A stretch of 64,000 bases of DNA from Flavobacteriaceae bacterium PS02338 (GCA_029959615.1 JASCOD010000009.1:62001-126000), one strand, 5' to 3'; positions 35,378 to 44,037 are shown, counted from the first letter of the stretch. A program made the numbers and translations. Notes: generated from the sequence alone by a model not told the origin.

Positions 35378-35734
35378 TCAGGTGTCAGTAGTCAGGGATT
35401 TGATTAGCCCATTAATTATTCTGGATATTTCTTGGGATTGAGAAAGAAGTGCCATAAAATTTGCATTATCAACATAACTTAGCCGCTTTGCTAAATAAAG
35501 CATAGATTTCACTTCGCTGGTTGATGCTAAGCTGATATATAAAAATCTTCTAAATTCTGGCTTGGTTCCTCTATCGAAACCTTCAGCTATATTATTGGAT
35601 ATTGATATTGACGCTCGGCATATCTGGCTTCTAAAATCCCAATCCTTTAATTCTTTAAAGTTCTCATAAATATTAACGGCGAAATCTTGCGCTTTCTGCC
35701 AAGCGATAATATCTTCAAAACATTTGATGGCCAT
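35378..35734 (-). CDS. Four-helix-bundle protein (23S rRNA IVS-type, second copy)
   Basis: A 118-residue helical protein with the signature ICRASISISNNIAEGFDRG, clearly the same family as the one at 7672-8058 but strongly diverged from it. It interrupts the ada-alkB pair. The last residues (SLTTDT) and stop codon are encoded by a repeat arm (35381-35396) complementary to the sequence at the end of the ada-like gene (35804-35819). The ORF would therefore be in the loop of an mRNA hairpin, as in the thyA/folA copy. Function unknown. Confidence 0.88.
   Translation of the reverse strand: MAIKCFEDIIAWQKAQDFAVNIYENFKELKDWDFRSQICRASISISNNIAEGFDRGTKPEFRRFLYISLASTSEVKSMLYLAKRLSYVDNANFMALLSQSQEISRIINGLIKSLTTDT
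35381..35396 (-). repeat. 3' hairpin arm at the ada/alkB four-helix-bundle locus
   Basis: GGTGTCAGTAGTCAGG on the plus strand, a TTAGG-word family sequence. Its transcript can pair with that of 35804-35819 (14 Watson-Crick pairs, one U-G pair, one bulged base). It lies 14 bases before the alkB start. Confidence 0.7.
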
Positions 35735-35803
35735 AGGTAGTAGTAGTTTTTCATTAATTTAAAGCTACAAAAAATCACTTTACAATATAACTGATCCCTG
35801 AAA

Positions 35804-35819
35804 CCTAACTACTGATCAC
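35804..35819 (-). repeat. 5' hairpin arm at the ada/alkB four-helix-bundle locus
   Basis: CCTAACTACTGATCAC on the plus strand. It contains the stop codon of the ada-like gene (35809-35811) and pairs with 35381-35396 around the four-helix-bundle ORF. An extra CTGATCCCTG word is next to it at 35791-35800. Confidence 0.7.
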
Positions 35820-36654
35820 TCATTAAAGCCTGCTCCCAGCCAATAATCGCTGTTTTCCGCGTATTTCCCCACATGTAGCCACCAAAAGTTCCGCTAGCTT
35901 GTATTACTCGGTGACAGGGAATCAAAAACGCAATGGGATTACTACCAATAGCTGTTCCAACCGCTCTTGAAGCATTCGGATTTCCTATCTCATTAGCTAG
36001 TTTGCCATAGGTAGAGAGTTTGCCCATAGGAATTTTTAACAGGGCTTCCCAAACCTTTAGCTGAAAATCTGTGCCTTTCAAATGCAATTTGATATCTTTT
36101 AATTTAGACCAGTCATTTTGAAAGATGAACAAAGCATTTTGCTGTAATACATCCAGCTTTTCTACATATTTCGCATTTGGAAATTTTGCTTTCAATAAGG
36201 TTAGGGCAGTTTGTCCCTCTTCATAAAAGGACATGTAGCAAACACCTTTTTCAGTGGAAGCTGTTAATATGTTACCAAAGTGTGTGTTGGAAAAATGATA
36301 GTTGATGGTTAGTTCACTGCCACCATTTTTATATTCAGCAGGTGTCATTCCTTCAATATTCACAAACAGGTCGTGTAAACGGCTAGTACCCGAAAGTCCA
36401 GTTTCAAAGGCTACGTCAAATAAGTTGGCCTGTTCGGTTTGAAGTAATTTCTTCGCATGGTTTACACTTACATATTGTAAAAACTTTTTCGGACTAGTGC
36501 CAGCCCATTCTGTAAAAAGTCTTTGGAAATGAAAAGGACTTAAATTCACTTTTTCTGCCACCTCATCAAGATGAGGTTGGTTTTTAAAATGTGCCTTGAT
36601 GTAGTCGATAGCTTTGGCAATTCTTTCGTAATTTATTTCCTCTTGCGTGTTCAT
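35809..36654 (-). CDS. Bifunctional AraC-type regulator / methylated-DNA-protein cysteine methyltransferase (Ada-like)
   Basis: A 281-residue fusion: an AraC-type DNA-binding domain (about 1-100, with LDEVAEKVNLSPFHFQRLF) and an O6-alkylguanine-DNA alkyltransferase domain (about 110-281). The latter has the acceptor cysteine C247 in IPCHRVI. The N-terminal zinc-binding domain of E. coli Ada is absent, so it cannot sense methylphosphotriesters in the same way. The frame extends 25 codons upstream to 36729, but family similarity starts at MNTQEEINYERIA, so ATG 36654 is chosen. It heads the repair operon with alkB. Confidence 0.92.
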   Translation of the reverse strand: MNTQEEINYERIAKAIDYIKAHFKNQPHLDEVAEKVNLSPFHFQRLFTEWAGTSPKKFLQYVSVNHAKKLLQTEQANLFDVAFETGLSGTSRLHDLFVNIEGMTPAEYKNGGSELTINYHFSNTHFGNILTASTEKGVCYMSFYEEGQTALTLLKAKFPNAKYVEKLDVLQQNALFIFQNDWSKLKDIKLHLKGTDFQLKVWEALLKIPMGKLSTYGKLANEIGNPNASRAVGTAIGSNPIAFLIPCHRVIQASGTFGGYMWGNTRKTAIIGWEQALMSDQ

Positions 36655-36726
36655 AAGCTTTAAAATTAAACAAATATGGTAAGAGTATATTGGTTTTAAA
36701 ATCCGAAACTTGCTTTTCTTTATAAG

Positions 36727-36762
36727 CACATAGACACCTAGCTATTTCTATGTGTCTATGTG
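36727..36762. repeat. CACATAGACAC hairpin between divergent genes
   Basis: CACATAGACAC (36727-36737) and GTGTCTATGTG (36752-36762) are perfect 11-bp inverted arms. The same word recurs near 51450-51470 and 51550-51567. Confidence 0.7.
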
Positions 36763-36812
36763 GTTTCCATTTTATTTTTTAGTTGAAATAAATCGTTAAT
36801 TTCGACGACAGT

Positions 36813-37364
36813 ATGAAAGAACAGCTAATCGAAGACATCAAAACTACATTGTCGAAAACTAAGGTGGATTTGCTTGCTCAAATTGCGGCAAAACAAGCTA
36901 ATGCTGTAAAAGATATTATCGATTTAACCTTTCATCCAGAAGAACAGATTGGATTTAGAGCAGCATGGATTTTAGAAAATATTTATACCACCAATCCTCA
37001 AGTTTTTTTACCCTTCTTACCTTATTTTTTATCTAATTTTTCTCGTCAGGATAATCTTTCGGCACGTAGGCATTTCGGAAAGATATTGGCATTAATTACG
37101 AAAAAGAATGTACCACAGGAAACTAAGGTCTTATTGGAAAATTACGATACTGAAGCATTGGTAGAAACTTCCTTCGCTTGGTTAATTGATGAAAATGTAC
37201 CTGTAGCCATTAAATCACATTGCTTAAATATTCTGGCCAATTTTTCGGTAAAGCATCCTTGGATAAAAAACGAGTTACTGGAAACCATGGATTACTTGGT
37301 TGATAAAGAAAGTATTGCCTTTTTTGCTAAAGTGAAACAAATCAGAAAGCAACTGAAGCACTAA
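36813..37364 (+). CDS. HEAT-repeat-like hypothetical protein
   Basis: A 183-residue all-helical cytoplasmic protein. Segments such as IGFRAAWILENIYTTNP and VAIKSHCLNILANFSVKHP look like HEAT/ARM-type helical pairs. No enzymatic motifs. Relatives in Bacteroidota are often mislabelled as adenylosuccinate lyase, but no lyase signature is present. It overlaps the convergent XRE gene by 4 bases. Confidence 0.7.
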   Translation: MKEQLIEDIKTTLSKTKVDLLAQIAAKQANAVKDIIDLTFHPEEQIGFRAAWILENIYTTNPQVFLPFLPYFLSNFSRQDNLSARRHFGKILALITKKNVPQETKVLLENYDTEALVETSFAWLIDENVPVAIKSHCLNILANFSVKHPWIKNELLETMDYLVDKESIAFFAKVKQIRKQLKH

Positions 37365-37567
37365 CCTTCTAAATATTCCAAGATATCAGCTGGTTGACAG
37401 TCCAATGCTTTACAAATAGCTTCCAATGTACTAAAGCGAATTGCTTTTGCCTTTCCGGTCTTTAAAATAGAAAGATTGGATAAGGTCAAATCTACTTTTT
37501 GAGAAAGTTCGTTCAACGACATTTTACGTTTAGCCATCATCACATCTAGGTTCACTACTATTGGCAT
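37361..37567 (-). CDS. XRE-family helix-turn-helix regulator (YozG-like)
   Basis: A 68-residue protein that is nearly all HTH: LNELSQKVDLTLSNLSILKT (17-36) with the following RFSTLEAICKALDCQPADIL. Such mini-regulators are found next to DUF2975 membrane proteins, as here, 2 bases downstream of one. They probably sense through the membrane partner. A palindrome at 38149-38175 could be its operator. Confidence 0.88.
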   Translation of the reverse strand: MPIVVNLDVMMAKRKMSLNELSQKVDLTLSNLSILKTGKAKAIRFSTLEAICKALDCQPADILEYLEG

Positions 37568-37569
37568 AA

Positions 37570-38118
37570 TTATATCGTTAGCTCGTTTTCTGACTGAATT
37601 TCTAATCCTCTTTTAAAAACTTGTGCAATGATAAAAATAATTCCTGCCGAAAATATCATTTCGTCGCCATCATTAACATAATCAGCTAAATTAGCTAGTA
37701 AAAAACCTTCATTAATTAGACCTTCATAATAAGATAAAGCACAAACTTGGAGAATACCTATGATGAGCGTAAAGTAGCTAATTTGAGCAATTAGCTGGTA
37801 CGCAGTTTTGCTAAATGGCTCCTTTAAATTTAACTTATTTGAGATTTTTACTGCTAAATAAGCAATGTAGGCTTTTAAACCAGACACAATAACCAAAGTG
37901 AGACCAATGTTGAGGTAATGAAAAAGTCCCAATTTAGAAAGCTCGGTAAGGTTTAGTTCTAAATAAAGACTCTCTGTAACGGCTTGGTTTCCCATTAATC
38001 CTATTAAAAATGAAAATAGGATAGTACCGGTTTTAATACACAAGCCAACAAAGGCAATCCAAAATAGCATATTTAAAACAGTTAAAAGCTTCGCATTGAA
38101 AGTTGTTTTATTTTTCAT
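37570..38118 (-). CDS. DUF2975 integral membrane protein (YoaS-like)
   Basis: A 182-residue protein with four predicted membrane helices (about 12-38, 60-82, 104-126, 148-166). It matches the DUF2975 family by topology and by pairing with a tiny XRE regulator encoded immediately downstream. Function unknown; the pair probably acts as a membrane-linked regulatory unit. Confidence 0.82.
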   Translation of the reverse strand: MKNKTTFNAKLLTVLNMLFWIAFVGLCIKTGTILFSFLIGLMGNQAVTESLYLELNLTELSKLGLFHYLNIGLTLVIVSGLKAYIAYLAVKISNKLNLKEPFSKTAYQLIAQISYFTLIIGILQVCALSYYEGLINEGFLLANLADYVNDGDEMIFSAGIIFIIAQVFKRGLEIQSENELTI

Positions 38119-38148
38119 ATATCAAAAAATATATTTCAAATATAGGTA

Positions 38149-38175
38149 AATATTTATTGATTATCGATAAATATT
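38149..38175. promoter_or_regulatory. Palindrome upstream of the DUF2975-XRE operon
   Basis: AATATTTAT and ATAAATATT are 9-bp perfect arms around TGATTATCG. It lies about 30 bases before the DUF2975 start and also upstream of the divergent nitroreductase gene. A candidate binding site for the XRE protein. Confidence 0.4.
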
Positions 38176-38234
38176 GTTTTAAATATTTAATTTCAATTTT
38201 ACAGCTGCTAAACATTAAAATCATTCTTAAATCT

Positions 38235-38242
38235 TACTTTTG
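38235..38242 (+). promoter_or_regulatory. -7 element 5 bases before the nitroreductase start
   Basis: TACTTTTG fits TAnnTTTG; only GGGAT separates it from ATG 38248. Confidence 0.4.
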
Positions 38243-38247
38243 GGGAT

Positions 38248-38826
38248 ATGAGTAATAAAGCAGAAATCCTATCAGAAATTATAAAGAACAGAAGAAGTGT
38301 TTTTCCTGAAAGTTATACGAAGCAGGAAATTCCTACAGATGTTATTGAGCAAATTTTAGAAAATGCAAATTATGCACCCACACATAAATTAACGCAACCT
38401 TGGCGTTTCATCGTAATCAGAAAAGAGGCTAAAGCGAAATTGGGTATCGAATTAGGTGATATTTACAAAAGAGTTATTCCTGCTGAAAAGTTTTTGCAGA
38501 AAAAATATGATAGTTTCGGACAAAAAACTTCGCAAGCAGATGTCATTATTGCTATCAATATTCAGTTTCATGAAGATAAAGTGCCAAACTGGGAAGAAAT
38601 TGCTGCGGTAGGTTGCGCGGTGCAAAATATGGCCTTAACTGCCGAAGCATTAAATATAGGTGCTTATTGGAGTTCGCCTCCGCTAATAGATCATTTAGGA
38701 GATTTCTTAGGGTTGGGAGATGATGAAAAATGCTATGGCTTGTTTTATATGGGTTACCACAATGCCGAATCGAGACCTGCCAACCGCACGCCGATTGCTG
38801 AGAAAGTAAAGTGGATAGAGAAATAG
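38248..38826 (+). CDS. Nitroreductase-family flavoprotein
   Basis: A 192-residue FMN-dependent reductase of the nitroreductase fold. The N-terminal NRRSVFPESYTKQEIP carries the FMN-binding Arg residues, and EIAAVGCAVQNMALTAEALN plus the central GAYWSSPP are typical. These enzymes reduce nitroaromatics, quinones or flavins with NAD(P)H; the physiological substrate cannot be told. Divergent from the DUF2975-XRE pair. Confidence 0.88.
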   Translation: MSNKAEILSEIIKNRRSVFPESYTKQEIPTDVIEQILENANYAPTHKLTQPWRFIVIRKEAKAKLGIELGDIYKRVIPAEKFLQKKYDSFGQKTSQADVIIAINIQFHEDKVPNWEEIAAVGCAVQNMALTAEALNIGAYWSSPPLIDHLGDFLGLGDDEKCYGLFYMGYHNAESRPANRTPIAEKVKWIEK

Positions 38827-38827
38827 G

Positions 38828-38956
38828 GGACAGGTATCAGGAATTAGGTTTTAGTAGCTAGCGATAGAAGCTTAGACCATTAACAATCAACTATAAGCCA
38901 TCAACAATTGACCAGTTAAACAATTAACCATTTATCATTAACAACTAACCATTAAT
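38828..38956. repeat. TTAGG-word plus ACCATTAAC-word repeat block
   Basis: GGTATCAGGAATTAGG, TTTTAGTAGCTAG, then many copies of a short theme ATTAACAATCAAC, ATTAACCATTTATC, ATTAACAACTAACC. It fills the gap between the nitroreductase and Gre-like genes and runs up to the start codon. Confidence 0.6.
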
Positions 38957-38958
38957 CA

Positions 38959-39402
38959 TTGAAGATCCAACTATATCAGCTTTGCTTAGACTTTATTGAG
39001 AAACGAATTGCTACGGCTACAGAGGCTTTACTGCAAGCACAAGAAGCAAGTAACGATGATACCAAGAGTAGTGCAGGTGACAAGTTTGAAACTGGTCGGG
39101 AAATGGCACAACAGGATATTAACCGTAATAAGCAATTGTTAGCAGATGCCCAACAGCAAAAGGCAGTTTTACTAACACTAGCAGACATAACTGAAACTGC
39201 TAAGGTAAGGAGTGGTAGTTTGGTGATTACCAATAATGGCAGTTTTTATATTAGCATTAGTGCTGGGCAGCTCTCGTTAGAAGGGAAAACTTATTTTGCT
39301 ATTTCTGCCGCTTCGCCCATAGGTAAACTACTCATTGGCAAAGCTACGGGAGATCAGTTCAGCTTTAACGGGAAGAATTATCAAGTAAATCAGATATTTT
39401 AA
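38959..39402 (+). CDS. GreA/GreB-like protein
   Basis: A 147-residue protein with a TTG start. The N-terminal helical hairpin includes SSAGDKFETGREMAQQDINR (about 36-55). The C-terminal beta domain ends SPIGKLLIGKATGDQFSFNG, as in the FKBP-like domain of transcription elongation factors. The layout suggests binding in the RNA polymerase secondary channel, but the acidic tip residues of true GreA are not obvious, so activity is uncertain. Databases often mislabel this Bacteroidota group as 3-oxoacyl-ACP synthase. TTG is the only start near the homologous N-terminus. Confidence 0.7.
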   Translation: MKIQLYQLCLDFIEKRIATATEALLQAQEASNDDTKSSAGDKFETGREMAQQDINRNKQLLADAQQQKAVLLTLADITETAKVRSGSLVITNNGSFYISISAGQLSLEGKTYFAISAASPIGKLLIGKATGDQFSFNGKNYQVNQIF

Positions 39403-39411
39403 TCCTCCGAT

Positions 39412-40275
39412 TTACTTGAAACTCTTTTTAATGCTGTGCATCAGATTTCTAGCCGTATAATTTCCTGGGTCAATAATTCTTCTGATGGTATATAGTGGAT
39501 AATTTTCATCTCTCTTGGTCGATAGGATGAAAGCAGCTTTAAAGCCGTGTTCTTTTAACTTAGGCAATAAGCTCGATTTGTATACGCCATAGGGATAAGC
39601 GAAATATTCCACCTTTTTTCCAGTAATTATTTCTAGTTTTTGCGTAGGCTCGTCAATCTGGGTTTTCCAGTCTTCTGCGGTAAATTTAGAGAAGTTTTTA
39701 TGATTGTAGGTATGGCTGGCAATTACGTTTCCTTCGTCAGAAAGTTCTTTGATTTGCTGTGCATTCATGTAGGCAATTCTTCCTTTTTTGCCAATAGAAA
39801 CCGTCATGATGAAATAAACGCCTTTAAAACCATATTGCTTTAATGTAGGATAGGCGACAGTATACTGATCCAAATCTGTATCGTCGAAAGTAAACATAAT
39901 CGGTTTTTCTGGTAACGATTTACCGTAAACCAAATAATCATACAATTGGTCTGGTAGGATAGAATGGTAACCGCTATCAGCTAGCATCTTTATGTGTTCC
40001 TTAAATTTTGCAGGAGAAATGATATCGTCCTTTGCTCTATTTCCGTCGCTGGGCAACCATTCCCTAATTTGATGATAGCAAAGTACCGGAACTTCCTTTC
40101 TTGCCAATATGGTAGCTGCATCGGCAGGTTTAACATTCTCCTCTACTTTATTAACCTGCTTTTTTGAAACGGTATCTTTGATAGGAGATGTGATATTGTT
40201 GGTGTCACCAGAAGTAGACTGACAAGCAGAAAATATAAAGGGGCATAGAAATGCCCCAAGTAAAAATCTTTTCAT
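39412..40275 (-). CDS. Polysaccharide deacetylase (NodB-like) lipoprotein 2
   Basis: A 287-residue lipoprotein (lipobox Cys 18 in FSAC). The NodB domain keeps the catalytic and metal-binding Asp pair in FTFDDTD (D131, D132), the SHTYNHKN histidines (H188, H192) and the FAYPYG motif. The usual Gly after TFDD is Thr here. Likely deacetylates N-acetylated cell-wall or exopolysaccharide sugars in the periplasm. It is a tandem duplicate of the next gene (12 bases apart), with clear similarity over the whole NodB domain. Confidence 0.88.
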   Translation of the reverse strand: MKRFLLGAFLCPFIFSACQSTSGDTNNITSPIKDTVSKKQVNKVEENVKPADAATILARKEVPVLCYHQIREWLPSDGNRAKDDIISPAKFKEHIKMLADSGYHSILPDQLYDYLVYGKSLPEKPIMFTFDDTDLDQYTVAYPTLKQYGFKGVYFIMTVSIGKKGRIAYMNAQQIKELSDEGNVIASHTYNHKNFSKFTAEDWKTQIDEPTQKLEIITGKKVEYFAYPYGVYKSSLLPKLKEHGFKAAFILSTKRDENYPLYTIRRIIDPGNYTARNLMHSIKKSFK

Positions 40276-40287
40276 GAATAAATTTCC

Positions 40288-41175
40288 TTAGAAACTTTTT
40301 ACGATGTTGTTGTGTAATGTCTTTGGACTCCAAAAGCCACTGGCAATAATTCTTCTCACGCACATTAAAGGATCGTTTTCATCACGTTTATCAGCCAAAG
40401 CGAAAGCCATTTTAAAGCCTCTTTTCTTTAACTCTGGAAAACCTTCCTTATTCCATAAACCAAATGGGTAAGCAAAATACTCCATCTTTTTACCAGTGAT
40501 TTCTTCTAATTTCTTAGTAGGCTTGTCTAATTGCTCTTCCCAATCTTTACCAGTATATTTTTTAAAGTTTTTATGATCGTAAGTGTGGCTGCCAATCGTG
40601 TTTCCTTCATCAGAAAGCTGTTTGATTTGCTCTGCGCTCATGTAGTTTACGAACTTGCCTTTTTTACCGATAGAAACCGTCATGATGAAATAAGCTGCTT
40701 TGTAACCATATTTTTTTAGGGTAGGGTTAACTACTGTAAATTGATCCAAAACCGTATCATCAAAAGTTAACATGATGGGTTTTTTAGGAAGTGGTTTCCC
40801 TTCGTTCAAATAAGCATAAAGTTGATCAGGTAAAATGGTATTGTAGCCACTATCTGATAACATCTTTATTTGATCTTTAAAGTTTTGTATCTCTACGGTA
40901 TAGTCTTTGCCCATTTGCCCGTCTGTAGATCTCCAGTTACGCACTTGGTGGTAACATAAAATAGGCACCTGTGGTCTTGCTAAGATAGTCTTGGCATCAG
41001 CTACTTTAATGTTTTTAGTGTCAATAGGAGCTGCCTGATTTTCAGTTTGTGTTACTTCACCAGCATTGGTAACACTATCTTTTGCATCTGTAGACGACGA
41101 AGGTTGAGATTTAGATTGGCAACCAGCACCATAAATTAGTGCCATTGCGATTAAAGGGAAGAAAAAACGTTTCAT
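40288..41175 (-). CDS. Polysaccharide deacetylase (NodB-like) lipoprotein 1
   Basis: A 295-residue lipoprotein (Cys 19 in YGAGC) with the same NodB layout: LTFDDTVLDQ (D139, D140), SHTYDHKN and FAYPFG. A disordered linker (about 20-55) separates the lipid anchor from the enzyme. It precedes its paralogue at 39412 on the same strand, probably in one transcript. The order of duplication cannot be told. An inverted repeat lies upstream (41263-41411). Confidence 0.88.
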   Translation of the reverse strand: MKRFFFPLIAMALIYGAGCQSKSQPSSSTDAKDSVTNAGEVTQTENQAAPIDTKNIKVADAKTILARPQVPILCYHQVRNWRSTDGQMGKDYTVEIQNFKDQIKMLSDSGYNTILPDQLYAYLNEGKPLPKKPIMLTFDDTVLDQFTVVNPTLKKYGYKAAYFIMTVSIGKKGKFVNYMSAEQIKQLSDEGNTIGSHTYDHKNFKKYTGKDWEEQLDKPTKKLEEITGKKMEYFAYPFGLWNKEGFPELKKRGFKMAFALADKRDENDPLMCVRRIIASGFWSPKTLHNNIVKSF

Positions 41176-41262
41176 AAAGTACTTTATATGTAGGCAAAAC
41201 TAAACAATAAGATGATATGTGATAATGGTGTTGAAAAAATAATTGTTTTATCTGTTGTGTGG

Positions 41263-41411
41263 TTAGCCACAGATACACAGATTTTATCGCTTTTAACTGA
41301 AATATCATCATCAAATAATGGGTTCTAATTCAATAGAAAAATAGTTTTCTGAAATTCTTATGCGTATTTCATCTGTGCATCCCGACATATCGGGACAGGT
41401 ACTGTGGCTAA
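41263..41411. repeat. GCCACAGAT inverted repeat carrying the 21-base insertion
   Basis: Left arm TTAGCCACAGATACACAGAT (41263-41282); right arm ATCTGTGCAT (41371-41380) plus CTGTGGCTAA (41402-41411). The right arm is split by 21 bases (41381-41401) that begin with the palindrome CCCGACATATCGGG. It fills most of the gap between the deacetylase operon and the DPP-IV-like gene. Confidence 0.85.
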
Positions 41412-41532
41412 ATTTTTTACTAAACAGGTTCTAAATCAAACTCACTCAATTATTACATAAAACCTGCTTCGCTCACTTCTTTTTGGTTTAATTTAGCACG
41501 TCAAAATCCAACACATAACTAACTGAAAATAT

Positions 41533-44037
41533 ATGAAAAAAATCTACTTTTTTTCTTTGTTGGGCTTACTTTCTGGAGGAACTGTTTTTGCGCAAACTAA
41601 AACAATTACCACCACAGAAACTGTTCAAGCACCGCAAAAGGCCAACTATCAACAAGCGGCTAGGTTTTCGCCGAGCAAGCTGAAGAAAATGATTTATTCT
41701 ACTGCTGTTGATCCCCATTGGTTGAAACAGGGCAACCGCTTTTGGTACGAGTTCGAAACCCCGAGTGGAAAGAACTGGTATATCGTAGATCCCTCTGCCA
41801 GAAGTAAAAAAGTGCTTTTCGACCCTGCAAAATTAGCGGCAGAAATTACCTTGATCATTCGTGATCCCTTTGATGGACAGCATTTACCAATTGAGAACTT
41901 GAAGTTTAGTGATGATGAAAAAAACATCACGTTTGAAATTAAGAGTAGCATTGAGGAATTGAAACCTGATCGAAAAGATAAAAAAGCTGCAGATTCAATG
42001 CAAAAGAAAATCTTTAAGTTTCAATATGAATTAGCCGGACAAAAGCTCATTGAAATTAAAGACTATAAGAAAGCAAAAGCGAAACCAGCTTGGGGAGCTG
42101 TAGCACCAGATTCTTCTGCAATTATCTTTACCCGCAACTACAATTTGTTTTGGATGGACAAAGCAAACTATCAAAAAGCATTGAAAAATGAGGAAGATAG
42201 TACCATTGTAGAGCATCAGTTAACCAAAGATGGCGTAAAATACTATTCTTTTGGTAGTGATGGTAGCGGAGAAAACAATGAAGAAATCATCAAGAATGAT
42301 AAGAAACGTAGGAGGGCTTTTGTTCTATGGTCGCCAGATGCAAAGTATTTTGTAATTCAACGTTCGGATAGCAGAAAGGTTAAAGACCTGTGGGTAATTA
42401 ACAGTGTTGCTTCGGTTCGTCCTACCTTAGAAACTTACAAATATCAAATGCCAGGCGAAGCAGAAGCGCCGCAAGATGAGGTTTGGCTGTTCGATTTTGC
42501 GGCAAAGACCAGTAAGAAATTAAATGTTTCGGCCTTTAAAGACCAAAGTTTAAACACTTACAGCAAACCTGCACTTAATTCGGATAGAGATAATGAGTTC
42601 CGTCCGGCAATTTGGTTGGGAGATAATGGCAAATTTTACATGGGTCGCACCAGTCGTGATTTAAAACGTATTGACGTTTGCGTAGTTGATGTGAAAACTG
42701 GAACCATTAAACCGCTGATTGAAGAACGTTTCAATACCTATGTAGAAGTACAAAGGCCAGGTTTGGTAAACGGTGGAAAGGAATTGATTCACTGGAGCGA
42801 ACGTGATGGTTGGGGACATTTCTATCTATTCGACGAAAATGGAAAACTTAAAAATCAAATTACCAAAGGTTCATTCCATTGCGAAGAAATTGTGAATATT
42901 GATGAGAAAGCAAGAGTACTTTATTTCACTGCCAATGGAAGGGAGGCTAAAGAAGATCCTTATTACTATCACTTGTATCGTGTAAATTTTGATGGCTCTG
43001 GTTTGAAACTGTTAAATGCTGGAGATTTCGATCATGCTGCGGTAATGAATGATGCAGGCCGCTACTTTGTAGATAATTATTCGAGGGTAAACACGGTTCC
43101 AAAATCTACTTTGTACGATAACAATGGCAACAAAGTGATGGAATTGGAAACGGCTGATTTATCCTTACTAATGGCAACAGGCTATAAATTTCCAGAGCCA
43201 TTTAAGGTTAAGGCAGATGATGGTATTACCGATTTATTTGGCGTAATGTACAAGCCCTTCAATTTCGATCCTACTAAGAAATATCCCGTAATTGAGTATG
43301 TGTATCCAGGTCCGCAAACTGAAGCAGTGAACAAAGCTTTCGGTCGCAGTATGGACAGAACAGATCGTTTGGCGCAATTGGGTTATATCGTAGTTACTGT
43401 TGGCAATAGAGGTGGTCACCCAGCACGTTCTAAGTGGTACCATACTTATGGTTATGGTAATCTACGTGATTATGGTTTGGCAGATAAAAAAGCTACGATT
43501 GAGCAATTGGCAGATAGGTATTCGTACATAGATGCTACTAAAGTGGGAATTACGGGTCACTCTGGAGGCGGTTTCATGTCGACTGCGGCGATGTTGGTTT
43601 ATCCAGATTTCTTTAAAGTAGCAGTGTCCAATGCAGGTAACCACGATAATAGCATTTATAACCGTTGGTGGAGCGAAAAGCACCATGGTGTAAAGGAGAT
43701 TGTTTCCCTAAAAGGAGATACTTCTTTTAAATATTCGATAGATAAAAACCCTGATTTGGCGAAAAACCTAAAAGGACATTTGTTATTGATGCATGGCGAT
43801 GTGGACAACAATGTACATCCAGCAGGTAGTATTAGAGTGGCTAACGCTTTGATCAAAGCAGGCAAACGTTTTGATTTTATCTTGGTGCCAGGTCAGCGAC
43901 ATGCCTTTGGCGATATGACGGAGTATATGTTCTGGCGTTTAGCTGATTATTTCAACAACCATTTGTTAGGCGATTTTTCGCAATCTACTAATGTGAACAT
44001 GACGGAAATGGATAGGGAAGTGGAAAGAAAGAATTAG
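41533..44037 (+). CDS. S9-family dipeptidyl peptidase IV-like enzyme
   Basis: An 834-residue exported peptidase. The signal peptide ends near GTVFAQT. A beta-propeller (about 60-560) includes the DPP-IV-like SERDGWGHFYLFD. The C-terminal hydrolase domain has catalytic S677 (GHSGGGFM), D758 (HGDVDNN) and H790 (GQRHAF). The family removes dipeptides from N-termini, often X-Pro, in the periplasm of Bacteroidota. Specificity is not proved by sequence. Single gene with its own terminator. Confidence 0.9.
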   Translation: MKKIYFFSLLGLLSGGTVFAQTKTITTTETVQAPQKANYQQAARFSPSKLKKMIYSTAVDPHWLKQGNRFWYEFETPSGKNWYIVDPSARSKKVLFDPAKLAAEITLIIRDPFDGQHLPIENLKFSDDEKNITFEIKSSIEELKPDRKDKKAADSMQKKIFKFQYELAGQKLIEIKDYKKAKAKPAWGAVAPDSSAIIFTRNYNLFWMDKANYQKALKNEEDSTIVEHQLTKDGVKYYSFGSDGSGENNEEIIKNDKKRRRAFVLWSPDAKYFVIQRSDSRKVKDLWVINSVASVRPTLETYKYQMPGEAEAPQDEVWLFDFAAKTSKKLNVSAFKDQSLNTYSKPALNSDRDNEFRPAIWLGDNGKFYMGRTSRDLKRIDVCVVDVKTGTIKPLIEERFNTYVEVQRPGLVNGGKELIHWSERDGWGHFYLFDENGKLKNQITKGSFHCEEIVNIDEKARVLYFTANGREAKEDPYYYHLYRVNFDGSGLKLLNAGDFDHAAVMNDAGRYFVDNYSRVNTVPKSTLYDNNGNKVMELETADLSLLMATGYKFPEPFKVKADDGITDLFGVMYKPFNFDPTKKYPVIEYVYPGPQTEAVNKAFGRSMDRTDRLAQLGYIVVTVGNRGGHPARSKWYHTYGYGNLRDYGLADKKATIEQLADRYSYIDATKVGITGHSGGGFMSTAAMLVYPDFFKVAVSNAGNHDNSIYNRWWSEKHHGVKEIVSLKGDTSFKYSIDKNPDLAKNLKGHLLLMHGDVDNNVHPAGSIRVANALIKAGKRFDFILVPGQRHAFGDMTEYMFWRLADYFNNHLLGDFSQSTNVNMTEMDREVERKN

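Noticed and set aside
36655..36729. 25-codon N-terminal extension of the Ada-like protein
   Set aside because: Not like any Ada domain and the AraC homology starts after MNTQEE.
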